Notes under the pieces: model-generated
Database searches by the model: none
What the model was told of the DNA's origin: nothing
Seen by the model: the letters and a program-made list of their open reading frames with translations, nothing else
Translations under genes and position numbers: made by a program
DNA from: Nematostella vectensis
Taxonomy: Eukaryota; Cnidaria; Anthozoa; Actiniaria; Edwardsiidae
Reading direction: 5' to 3'
DNA length: 64,000 bases
NCBI RefSeq assembly: GCF_932526225.1
Contig: NC_064036.1
Span: 14,625,181-14,689,180, forward strand
Part shown: piece by piece, positions 13,465-24,400 of the stretch
Layout: each line of letters opens with the position of its first letter
Position numbering within the stretch: position 1 is the stretch's first letter

Positions 13465-13550
13465 TCCCCCTTGGCGGCCAAAAAGTTGGGTCATTTCTTA
13501 TTAAGGAATCCTCAAATACTATGCTTTTTCCATATAATACCTAATGACTG
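13465..13550 (+). repeat. Interspersed repeat family R1, copy 2
   Basis: About 50 bases nearly identical to 3963-4015, preceded by a TTGGCGGCCAAAAAGTTGGG segment and followed by a poly-C run. Similar flanks occur in the copy at 45688-45835. Confidence 0.7.
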
Positions 13551-14302
13551 TGACCCCCCCCCCCCTTCCTTCAGCCCATAATGGTTATCTTCCTGAAAAG
13601 TATAAAGAGAATATCATCATAACTAATTTCAGATGAATAAACTTAAGGTTACGGAACTGTTTCGCGACATGGTCCCGGAAAAAATGGTTACGCGCGCACA
13701 ATTTATCCAAACTATACAAACGAGGTATCAAATTAATCATTATAAAATGAAGAATCTACCTATGTTTGTTATTTATTGCTTTAAAGGAAACATTTTTTTA
13801 AAAATGGCAGTAGAACCTAAAACGATATAGGTGTCTTTGGAAGAATTTAGGTACCATACCCCGTGAGTAAAAACTGACGCCAAATGTCTTATTTCAATCA
13901 GCACATGCTTGTTAACAATAGTGTGTCTTCGATTTTAAATATCTAGTTTAATTCAAAAGTAATTATATTTCAAAGTTACAGTATGCAAATTTCAGCCATA
14001 TCCGGCGATCAAATTCCGATAACTTTCGATGGATTTAGAATTTTTATGGCTGTAAACACACTTTTGTTAGCGCGGTATTGCTCTACCGACCTTCCAAATT
14101 TTATGCAATTCCGAGTAATCTATATGGTACATAAATTCAAAAGTTTAGCGTGTTTCGGTCGGTTTTTTGTTACACCTTATCGGGACACGCACGTTAGCCA
14201 ATAGGGTTCGACCGCTGCTGTGTTGCGTTTCCGAAGAAAACAAACGCTTATCAAGTGTTACATGCGCTTTTGACAAGAGCAACAAACTAGGAAATCGTAG
14301 AC

Positions 14303-17063
14303 ATGGGCAAAGAAAAATGCCAAACATGCGGGAAGACTCAGACTAAGACTTCTCTGGGTAATCTTCGCTATCGCTATCATAGCAAGCATTGCACGGAGTA
14401 TCTTTCTCGTACTCACAGAAACTCCGTCTTTCACGTTCTTTTGATTATAACACGGGCAACAAGTTTGTTTTAGGGGCTTGGGGACTTCTCTTTTATCCGT
14501 TTCTTTGGTCCAGTCTTGGCTTTTCTACCTTCCCAAGGATTCTTCTTTTTGCGAGGCATGTTTTTTCCTTGTTATATATACTAAAAATACTAAAAATGAT
14601 CGAAAATTGTAAAACAGAGTAACCAAAGTGTGAGCGCGAGCGCCGATGAAACAAATCACAACACTCATGACGCGTTGCTCGGTAATGGGCAAATTCGAGT
14701 AAGTTCCCCGATGAACGTTCGCTAATGATAACAGGATTAAAACATTAAAACGCTAAATGTGTCATGCTTGTAATACTCCTAAAAATGTTTTTCCCTTATA
14801 TTTTCTGCCGTTAATATTATTCCAGAACTATATGGTATTACTTAATTTAGGGATTCAGTTAATGTAAAAATCGTATTTGCGGTATTTCTGTCCATACGAA
14901 ACTGTTCCGTTACCTTAACGACCCTTTATTCCTTACACAAAATAGTTGATACAAAGAAGAATACACAATAATGGACTGCTTTATTTGGTTTGTATGCCAA
15001 AGTGTCAAAATAAGGAGACACCCCTAAGCAAAAAGCTAGATTCATTCCTGATTGTCTTTTTTATGTTGATAAGATATCAGGTAATAGATGACTTGCACTA
15101 ACAGATCATGTGAGATTTTAGCTGGAAAATTTGTGTGCACTCCTGCTTTTAGCTTAAAAATAACAACATAAAAGTCACTTATTTTATAGCACTTGCAAAT
15201 CAGCCAGGAAGTTTCTTTGTCAGAAAGGGTATATTTTCATTAAGATATATTTTTTGTCACTCCCTGGTAAAATGGAGGCAGCCATTTCCATTTTATTTTG
15301 GCTTGAATTTATCATAAAAAGGTCACAAGACTTCTTTGTGCAAGTTGCCGTTTAAAAAAATAAATCCCCCTTTCAATGTGAAGTGTTGGTGGTGGGGGTG
15401 GATTATTTTTTCTGGAATCATGTTAATTCTTGACTTATTTTTCAGGTTTTCTTGGCATTATGCCCAGGATGTATGATTCAATCAAAATACCTATCCTTCC
15501 CAAACATTCTTCAGATTGGCCATACATATTTTGGTTCTATTTAAAGAGTCTTGGACTTTTCAATTCAGGTAAGCTTCCTCTCTGCTGTATTTCCAAAAAT
15601 ATTCTTGTTTGAAAGTAGAGCAAAGTTTTAAAATACTTGACAGCCAAAAATTATTATCTTGTATGGGGGAGGACCCATTGTTTTATACAAACACTGCTTT
15701 TTTTTTTTGCTAATTTTCATGGGACCGTTTTCTGGAGATTGTGGGTTCTATTTTTTTTTCTGGATTCACACATTTCTCATTTGAATTGGTCTTGTTGATA
15801 CAATTGTTAAATGCCTCCATAGGTGTACTTGTCCAGCCTGCTAAATGCAGTAGATGTGCCTACGCCCACAAGCACCGCTCACGCCACCTGATGTATGTTC
15901 AGACAGAGCCCTGCAAAGTCTGTGACAGTTTACGCTGGAACCACTTAGGAGTTTCAACTGAAATCCATGATTCTGATATAGCATCTTCATGGTTCAACCA
16001 GTGTGGGAGTCGGCCTGTCTCCTTACTCTGGCTATTAATTATCACAGTCATCACCGCCCTAGATATAGCATACATCTCACATCGCTACAGAGACTCTTCG
16101 AATGACATCGTGACAACCCTGTCTCTGATTGGCTCAAAACTTCTGTTATTCATTGCACCGCTGACATGCTTCATATCCGTCTTGCATAGCATGTGGCCGC
16201 GTGGACTACCAGGAAACTGGGCTAATGCGGTGGACATTGATTTTATCATTGGACGGCTGCGATGTGTCAACATGAAGCGTAAGATGTATTCAGGCATCTT
16301 CATCTTCACAATCAGTCTCATCCTTTTGACAGTGGAGTGTGTCCGACTCGCTGCGCCATTCTTTGACAAATCGCTTGTCTCTGATATTCAAGTTAACTGC
16401 ACGCATAAGGCAAACACCGCTATTTTCTGCTTCGACGTGTTTCTAACCATTGAGGGCTACATCAACTTTGGGGGGCTCGTTTACATAGTCTATCTATTAC
16501 GTTGTAGTTATGAATCCGAAGTGAAACTCGTCGTAAAGTTCTTAAGACAGAATATCGATGATGTTGATGTATGCCGGGCACGACTTGCAGAGACGTTCGA
16601 CGCTTTCCATGCCTTCCGCGAGTTTTCTTCAGGGTTTATCGCGTTGTATTTAATAGTCTGTACAGTCTGTATCTTACTGGAGCTACACGTATGGATCGTG
16701 CATACTGAGCCCCTTGCGCCTTTCCAGTACGAACACACTGTTCTGCTCATCTTCTTCTTACTCATGCCTATCATGGCGATAGGCAACGTCGACTGTGACT
16801 ACATATGGAACCGTCTCCTGCGCAAGATTAGCCGAGAACGCATTACCGCTGAGGAGGAGTCTTGGAACAAAGTGATGCAGTTCTTACAGGAGCAGAAACC
16901 TGGTAACCGCCCCTGGCAAGCCGTGCTTGCATTCGTGCTCTCAACTATAGCTATATTCTCCGCAATTCAGTTTAGACTCTGGACCAATAACCAGGTTATT
17001 AGCGTGTTTATAAAGGGGAACGATACATTGGAATTGCTATCACAGCTCAGAGGACAGTTTTAA
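14303..17063 (+). CDS. Gustatory-receptor-like seven-helix protein
   Basis: Exons 14303-14357, 15446-15568 and 15823-17063 give 472 residues; all junctions are phase 1. Exon 3 alone supports the call: seven hydrophobic segments, a long loop between helices 4 and 5, and a helix 6-7 linker (near ESWNKVMQFL) leading to a last helix ending SAIQF. This matches insect gustatory/odorant receptor topology (N-terminus inside, long loops 4-5 and 6-7, QF near the end of helix 7), although the canonical TYxxxxxQF motif is only partly present. The N-terminal region has paired cysteines (CQTC, CSRC, CKVC) before helix 1, which is unusual for a receptor and could bind metal. Exon 1 rests only on an ATG, phase and a GTAATC donor. 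A GRL channel is the best guess; an unrelated 7TM family is possible. Confidence 0.6.
14358..15445. other. Putative intron 1 of the GRL-like gene
   Basis: No other exon found. If exon 1 is wrong, the true 5' end may lie here. A degraded relative of the 10700 inverted repeat is near 15088. Confidence 0.35.
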
Positions 17064-17584
17064 TCGGATTGTTCTTGAAGAGAACCACTAGATTTTCATT
17101 GTTTTATTGGGAGAGGTTCATACTGGAATATTGGCGTACCACTACGTAGCAAAACGGGCCCTGTATACTGTAGTTGAGACCTAAAAGCCATTTAATCAGG
17201 GGTATGCTTGATTGGGAATTTCGTGCTAATAACAGTTCGGTTTGTGCATGTTTTATAATTGTTTTATAATTGAGATATGTGTGATGTAAATAGCATCACA
17301 GATATGTGTAAAAGTCAGCATTCAAACCCTTCTAAAGCATCAAACCCTTCTAAAAGCGAGTAGCATTGAACAAGTAATATTGGTATAATTTTATATATTT
17401 TAATAGAAATATTTTTACGTATTTTTTACAACTTTTAACATAAATATTGAAGCTATTTCTACAGCACATGATGAGAAATGGTTGTATTTCATTTATGGTT
17501 GATTTAGGGATGGTTTACGTTATTTGAGTACGTGTTTCTTATGTATTATATATAATGGATCTGAAGCTAGACTCCAAGTATATT

Positions 17585-18036
17585 TTATATATAAGTGTTG
17601 TATGTGTTATGTGTTATATATGTTGTGGTTTGAAATGCTTCTTGGTTTGAAATTGTTAAAACCAGTTTGAAAAAAATTCAAACCATGCCACATTTGTTGT
17701 GGTTTGAAATGCTTCTTGGTTTGAATTTTTTTCAAACTGGTTTTAACAATTTCAAACCAAGAAGCATTTCAAACCACAACATATATAAGTGTTGTATGTG
17801 TTATGTGTTATATATGAGTGTTGTATGTGTAATGTGTTATATATAAGTGTTGTATGTGTTATGTGTTATATATGAGTGTTGTATGTGTAATGTGTTATAT
17901 ATGAGTGTTGTATGTGTAATGTGTTATATATGAGTGTTGTATGTGTAATGTGTTATATATAAGTGTTGTATGTGTAATGTGTTATATATGAGTGTTGTAT
18001 GTGTTATGTGTTATATATAAGTGTTGTATGTGTTTG
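17585..18036. repeat. Minisatellite, about 30 bp unit
   Basis: Head-to-tail copies of a unit built on GTGTTGTATGTGTAATGTG plus TTATATAT, alternating TATAAG and TATGAG versions, about 10 copies. A palindromic element interrupts the array at 17621-17781. Lies between the 3' ends of the GRL-like and DCX-EMAP genes. Confidence 0.9.
17621..17781. mobile_element. Palindromic foldback element in a minisatellite
   Basis: Arms 17621-17685 and 17717-17781 are perfect inverted repeats beginning TGTTGTGGTTTGAAATGC, with a 31 bp spacer that repeats part of the arm. TATATA lies on both sides (17615-17620 and 17782-17787), either a target duplication or the TA-rich repeat. No coding capacity. Confidence 0.75.
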
Positions 18037-18100
18037 CAATCTTATTAAACAGAATGTCGTCCATGGATATATCTAATTTTATATCTCATTACTATTTGCT

Positions 18101-18460
18101 TTATTTACGGGCGTAGCCACCTCCCCGTCTTGTTGCATACCCATCCCTATTACCCCTATGTGTGTTACCATTCTCTCTACCTCTGACAACATCACCCCTC
18201 CCTCTGTCGGCATCACCCCTCCCTCTGTCGGCATCACCCCTCCCTCTGACAACATCACCCCTCCCTCTGTCGGCATCACCCCTCCCACTGTCGGCATCAC
18301 CCCTACCTCTACCAGCATCAACCCTACCTCTATTAGCACCATCCCTTCCTCTATCAACTCTTCCTATATTAACATCATCTCTTCCTCTATCAATGTCATC
18401 CCGTCCTCTTCCACGTCTACGCCTTCCTGTACCCTCATCATCAGGGTCCCTTTCGTCTCT
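18101..18460 (-). repeat. Coding minisatellite: RGRGD-type repeats in the DCX-EMAP C-terminus
   Basis: Tandem 21-24 base units encode GRGDADR and GRGDVVR style repeats in the last exon. The code stays open to the TAA at 18101-18103. On the plus strand the same DNA gives long open frames of ITPPSVG type, which are shadows. Confidence 0.8.
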
Positions 18461-21400
18461 TCTACCTACCCTCTGCTTAGGCTGCTCACGGTCGGGCTCG
18501 TTTCGTCTCCCTATTTGCGAGGCATAGCCACCTTTCTGAGCAGCCAAGTCCTGTTTGCGGACCAGCCGCCTTGGTGGGATAATCATCACTTCATCGTCTG
18601 TGTACTCGTCTTGCGAGTCCGAGCGTCGACGAGGAGGGGAGTCTCTACCTTCACCACGCCCTAGAGGTTTCTCCTTCTTATCTTTCTCCTTTCTGAACAT
18701 GTCCTCAAAAGATTTCCTTGGCCTCGGAGCCCGATCTCTGCGTCTCCCTTCATCTGTGTCTACTTCCCTTTTCCTTCGGGGTGTCCGTTCGTCTCCTTCC
18801 GAGTACGAAGTCGGGTTACGGGTCTTTCTCGTGTCTTGACGAACGTTGCCTTCAGAATGCACTCGGGGAGTCTTGTCTTTGTCAGTACGTCGCCTACTGT
18901 CTCCTACATGCAAGGCTCTTGTTGGGAGTTCCTCTTCCTGTGACATATACTCAGAGTCGTCCGAGTAATCGGAATAATGCCGATCATGGTCCGAGTTTTC
19001 GGAAGAAATTTTCTGTCGCTCCTCCGTTGATGTATAATCGTCCGGTTCCGACTGTTCAGGTGTTTGTTCGTCTGTTGGCTCGTCTTCCCGCTCTTCAGCG
19101 AGCGGCGCCATTTTACCCTCCATGATCCACTGTAGGACGGCTCGATCTTGACCAGCGGTGCTCAAAAGAAACTTATCCGAGGCGAGGAACAGAACACGTG
19201 CCACGGACATGCTATGTGCACGCACTTGGTGATACTGTGCCTGCGGAAGAACAGGTAGAGACAACGTAAAGGCCTGTCCAAGTCAGACGAGTTAAACCCG
19301 AAGCTAGACAACGTGAAGGCCAGCCCAAGTGAGATTAGTTAAACCCGAGGTTAGACCAGGTCAAGGTCTATCCTGAGGTAGACCAGGTCAAGGCCTACCA
19401 AAGTCAGATTAGTTAAAGCCGAAGTTAAACCAGGTCAAGGTCTAGCCAAAGTCGGATGAGGCGACTGACAACCCCAACACAAACAAGGATGACTAAAGTC
19501 GCCCTAAGTGAGGCCACACTCAACACAAAGATAAGGTAAAATCGAAGTCAAGGCACTGATAGATATTACTATGTTAACCAACTTACCCCCTCAATGCAGC
19601 ATGGGTAACGGAAGAGGCGAATGTAGCCAAGCTCATCTCCGACGGCCAAGAGGTCATGTGACCATGACAGGTCAGAACTAGTCACCAGGTTCTCCTCTGT
19701 CGGCGTGGACTGCCAGACCCCTTATGATGTAAACTATCACGTTATCGATTACGTTTATAACCCTAAACCCTAAACCTTATTCAGGCGAGAATATATTTTA
19801 TTTACACTGACGGCATGCCGCATTCAAAACGGTTTTAAAAATCCCAGATACGTTTACGGTTATAGTGTAACTTCTATAAACATTTTCGAGTGTTTCGCAA
19901 TACACGAGAATGGGCCATTTCTAGATGGCGAGACAGTTTAGCGAGCAGCAAGGGCAGCTTCCCTTTACGGTCACCTTTTTATTTCCTACTGAGAGGCCCG
20001 CTTACGAGAAAGCGAGAGAGTTGACTAAAAATAAAAGCTTCATACCTGCCACGTCGTAGCCCAGCACTACGTTACGAGTATTCCACTCCGTGTCTCGGAT
20101 CACATTCTGTGATTCCTCTCTCTGAAAGGCGCCGATCTCCCCTGCAACCCACAACATAAACGAAAGGATGACGGTAAGTAGTATAGAGGTGACCTGGTAC
20201 GTTTTGATGGGATGATGGAGGGCTACATATTACCTTCTAGTCTTCAGCTGACTTTTCTTTAACATTGAGACAAAAAGCTGGCTTCCTCTCTAAAGATTTG
20301 TTTGTGCAGGGGAGCGAGGCTGTAAAGTTGACCACTTATGTCTTGAGTTTCGGGGAATAAGGAATATGTGGTGAAAGGGGATTAGAAGAGAAAGGCGCCC
20401 AAGGTGTATTTAGTGGTCTCATGCTTTTGGTTACTTACAAGTGATGTGCTCGTACTCGGTGGAGATGCTTTGGATAAAACAGCCGTCAACAGACCAGTCT
20501 AGAAACATCACGGGAGCCGTGTGGTTCTACCGTGCGAATAAAAAAAAGTTAACATATTAATATCATGTTCTTGTTGTTGCTGTAGATAATAGCACAAACC
20601 CTCGCTAACTCTACCGCACTTTTTGCCCGCTACCTCGAAGTGATTTCTGTTTTCCTTCAAACGATTTGCTATACACCTTAACCCTCTTCATCATGGCAAT
20701 ACGATGATGTCGACGAAAATGAAAGCAACGATAATGAAAACGAAGACGATGGTAAGCTGGTTTAATGGTAAAATAAGAAGTTTAACGACAAAAATGAAGA
20801 CGTTGATAGTGATAAAATAAACTGCTTAACTGCGGAGTTAATAATATAACACATATGCTTATAAGTCACTTACCGAACAGCAGCCAACCCGTCTGTACGT
20901 CATCCCGTCATCGTACACCGAGTGTACGTAGATATTGCCGTCCTTAGACGCGATCGCCACGTGCTCACCCTCTAATAACAGCACAGCATTAGAGACAAGA
21001 GAGGAATCACGTTCCCAGTAAATTATTCCGGTTACCTGGTGAGTATTCAATGTCGGTCAGGGGTTCTGTTCCATCTTGGAATGAGCACACATGCATTCCC
21101 GTCTGCCCGTCAAGAACAATCCACCTGAAAGTTAAAAGAGCAGAATTTGTGTACCATATTACATGCGCCTTGTATACTACTACCGACTATACTGCGCATT
21201 GAATCCTGGACGTTGTCGCTTCGGCACATTCGGAATCTACACTTATGTTAAAACCGTTTTTTAAAAAGAAGCGCCGTGAAGTTTGTAAACGGAAACTTGA
21301 TGTCTGGGGAAGGGGCAGGATGTTGATGATTCTTCACCCACGGTTTGCTTTCCCGTTTTTTTTTTTTTTTAGGGGGGGGGATTTCGTAATAAGCCCGTCA

Positions 21401-24400
21401 GATACTCTCTTTTTGACATGCCTACCTTCCTTTTGTAGACCCAAGCGCTACGACGCTACCGGTGTTGTAAAACGCGGCACATTTGATGGAGAACTAGGAC
21501 GCGAAAAAGAGACAGTTGTGGGGGGATTTTATACAAAATGTCATGTTATCAGTGACCACCTTCTATGTTAAATCCTTTCTACACCACTCCATTCTTTTAG
21601 GGGGAGGGAGGAGGGCTCCCTTGACTAGGCTGATTATATTTTGAATGCGCCTATGTTGTTTATACTTGCTCCTCTCACCTTCATTCCCTCATCTCTACTT
21701 TCCCACTCTCATCGCCTCACCGAATACAACTCTACTTTCCCACACTCATCGCCTCACCCAATACAACTCTAAGACCCGGTCATAACATAAACAGCCCTAC
21801 CCCGACATCAGTGCTCCAGGCTGTCTTGTGATCTTTAGCGGACCACAAGTAAGCGAACTTGTCCATGGAGGCGGAGATAAACAAGTCTTTACTTGGATGA
21901 ACAGCAAGGGCCGGGACCTCGTCACTGTGGCCCTGGGGGCAGAAATGAATTAAAGTGTGATAATACACTGTGATAAAAAAGACGTTAAAAAGTACCTATT
22001 ATAACTGCCCAAACAAATTAGTGATAAACAATCAACTGTTTGTTATACAATAGGAACATACCTTGACAAGTGGGATGAAGTCAGATGTAAATGAACCTTC
22101 GAGTATTTTGTTAGCCGTCGTCCCAACCAAGAGCGTCACATCATCACTGTCTTCGACTAGCAGTGGCTCCAGTGCATTTATACCGGTCATATCGTCGGTA
22201 AGCTAAAAACAAGTATAATAAAGGCTTAGTCACCAACAATCAGATACAAATAAAAAAAAGTTAGTGAGCCGAAGTTGGCAAACGTTTCCGGTTACAGCTT
22301 GCATCCAAGAAGGTTGACGTGCGTGACAACGCCCAAACGGAATTTAAGACGTATTTGTTGAGTGAGTTGTCTAACCTGTGCCTCGTGTAGTGGGGTAGTG
22401 AAATATTTATTGGAGTCCCATGCGCAGACTCTGCCATCGACTCCGCCCGCTGTCAGCAGTGTACCATTGGGGAGCACGCGCAAACAAAGAATGCTTTTCT
22501 ACAAAAGAATAATGCACGCCAGGTAAATACACTTTGCCAAACACGGACACCCTGTGAATCCAAAATGCCTTATTCTGCTTACCTCATGGGCATTTCTTAC
22601 AACAAACTTGATCTTTTTTGACACTATAACAAATAAAAGAAGATGTTCATATAAACTGCCCAGATAAAGATGGATAGATTACTTGCTGACCAAAATACTA
22701 TCGGAAAGGCAGACAGACGTATAGACCCGACTTACCTTTACCCCAGACGGTAACAGTCCCACTAGAGTCTCCAGTACAGATGTCTCCATTTGGTGCAAAG
22801 TCCATGCATGTCAAGTACTGAGGTACAGGGTACTTCTAACAAACAATTCCACTATGTTAAAATTTGTGAATAAAAACACACTTTACTTCTGTAAGGACTT
22901 GGGGAATCCACAGTCAAAAGACGGTCAAGAGTGGGATTTAGCACCGTGCAGAATCCTATTTTTTATTCCACAGAGTTGTGGTTGTTGTTGCTGTAATCTT
23001 AGTTTATCGAGGGTAGCATATTTAACCGAATATACATATGGCCCCTCGGTTAGTAAGCACTGTCACTGGGGGTGGAGTGGTTCTTTTACGTCCCTTCGGT
23101 TCAGATTAATGTAGTGCAGCTTGAAGAGACGGGACCTCTGGTTTAGTGTCCTTATCCGATAAGACTGGAAACACGGGAGAATAACTTCAACTCACTTGTG
23201 ACACAAATTCGAATCAAGGCAGGAACCCGGAAAAAAACAGTTTGAGCCAGGATTCGAACCTGGGCCACAGCGGTGAGAGGCCGACGCGCTAACACACTAG
23301 GCCACCCGTGCTCTCTCTGGGATAATGCATTTCACATACTTGGTTGCATTTTAACAAAAAAGTCAATAAACTCAATCAGTTGCACGGTGGTACCGCTCCC
23401 TTAAGAAAGCTACTGGCCCTTACCTCAAAGTATCCATTCTTTCTCTCCAACTTGCCATTGTGCCACCGCCAAAAGTAGATATGTTCTTTGCCGCATGACA
23501 CGATCGTCTTGCTATCATCAGGATCAAATGCTATGTCCAGCACAGGAGCTGAGAGCTCCTGTAACACAGGAATGTGGTAATGAAATGTTAAAAATTTGTA
23601 TAACGCAATTTAACAGTGATAGTACTTCACATGCACTGATCCAAAATCAGCAGAATTGATACGGATAACTGCAGGCAGTTAACAGAGGCCAACAGGTTAA
23701 CAAATAGAAAAGGAGACTATACTCGGTAACTCTAGGGTATTTCCCTCTAACGTTTCACTTACGAGAAAAATAACGCTTTGGGATCAGTAAGGAACGTCCA
23801 CGAAAAAAAAGGGTATTTTTCTTTAACGTTTCATTCTAAAGAAAAAGTGAAATTTTAGGGAAAAATACCCCCTGGGTTTCCAAGGACAATAAGAGGCTAA
23901 TAAAGAGGATAATTAAAGGCTTAGCATCCTCATATGAGCAAATAGGGGAGTCACAGTTGTCCTCAATGGTCGCAGGAAATTACTAGGGTTACCTGTAGAT
24001 GATAGCACCATGGATGGTGGTACCAAGGGGTTGGGGTGGGAAGGCACTTGTGGTTTCTAATACTTTGGATACCTACCTTGCTTTGTGTCAACAGACTTCT
24101 GTCTTCCCATTCCCAAAGGTTTAGTCTGAAGGAATCATCATTGCTGTCAATGCACACCAACTGTTTGCCATTGTCCTATAAATGAAAATTAAGTTAATAT
24201 TGCCCACCACTGGTCCGGGTCTGGAATTGCAGGTCAGAGCTCCATACTATACTCATATAAATACAACACTAGGGTTGATCAAATTTAGACAAAAAAGTTA
24301 AACATAAGGTTCAATTACTATGTTTTTACGCCTCAGTGAAAACAAAGTCGATTTTCTGATGTGTCAAGTGTGAGTCCTTTGTCGGAGCACTGGAGATATG

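Larger units (their letters stand above)
8556..14302. other. Long non-coding interval
   Basis: The first 1-1.5 kb is probably the 3' UTR of the claudin-like gene. The rest contains poly-G at about 10429-10448, an inverted repeat at 10700-10945 and an R1 repeat copy at 13465-13550. Short reading frames show no recognisable domain. Confidence 0.5.

Noticed and set aside
13633..13724. Possible first exon (ATG after TTTCAG, ending before GTATCA)
   Set aside because: It ends in phase 2, which does not fit the next GRL-like exon (needs phase 1), and the protein shows no domain.
18158..18664. Open frames of ITPPSVG type on the plus strand
   Set aside because: They are the antisense of the RG-repeat coding sequence of DCX-EMAP, whose frame continues directly from a WD40 domain.
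19761..19777. Telomere-like AACCCTAAACCCTAAACC
   Set aside because: Only about two and a half units inside an intron; too short to call an interstitial telomere, and cnidarian telomeres use TTAGGG.
23236..23312. A tRNA gene on the minus strand
   Set aside because: Boxes A and B are good, but the anticodon arm does not form a five-pair stem and the acceptor ends do not pair; the sequence continues into a SINE body.
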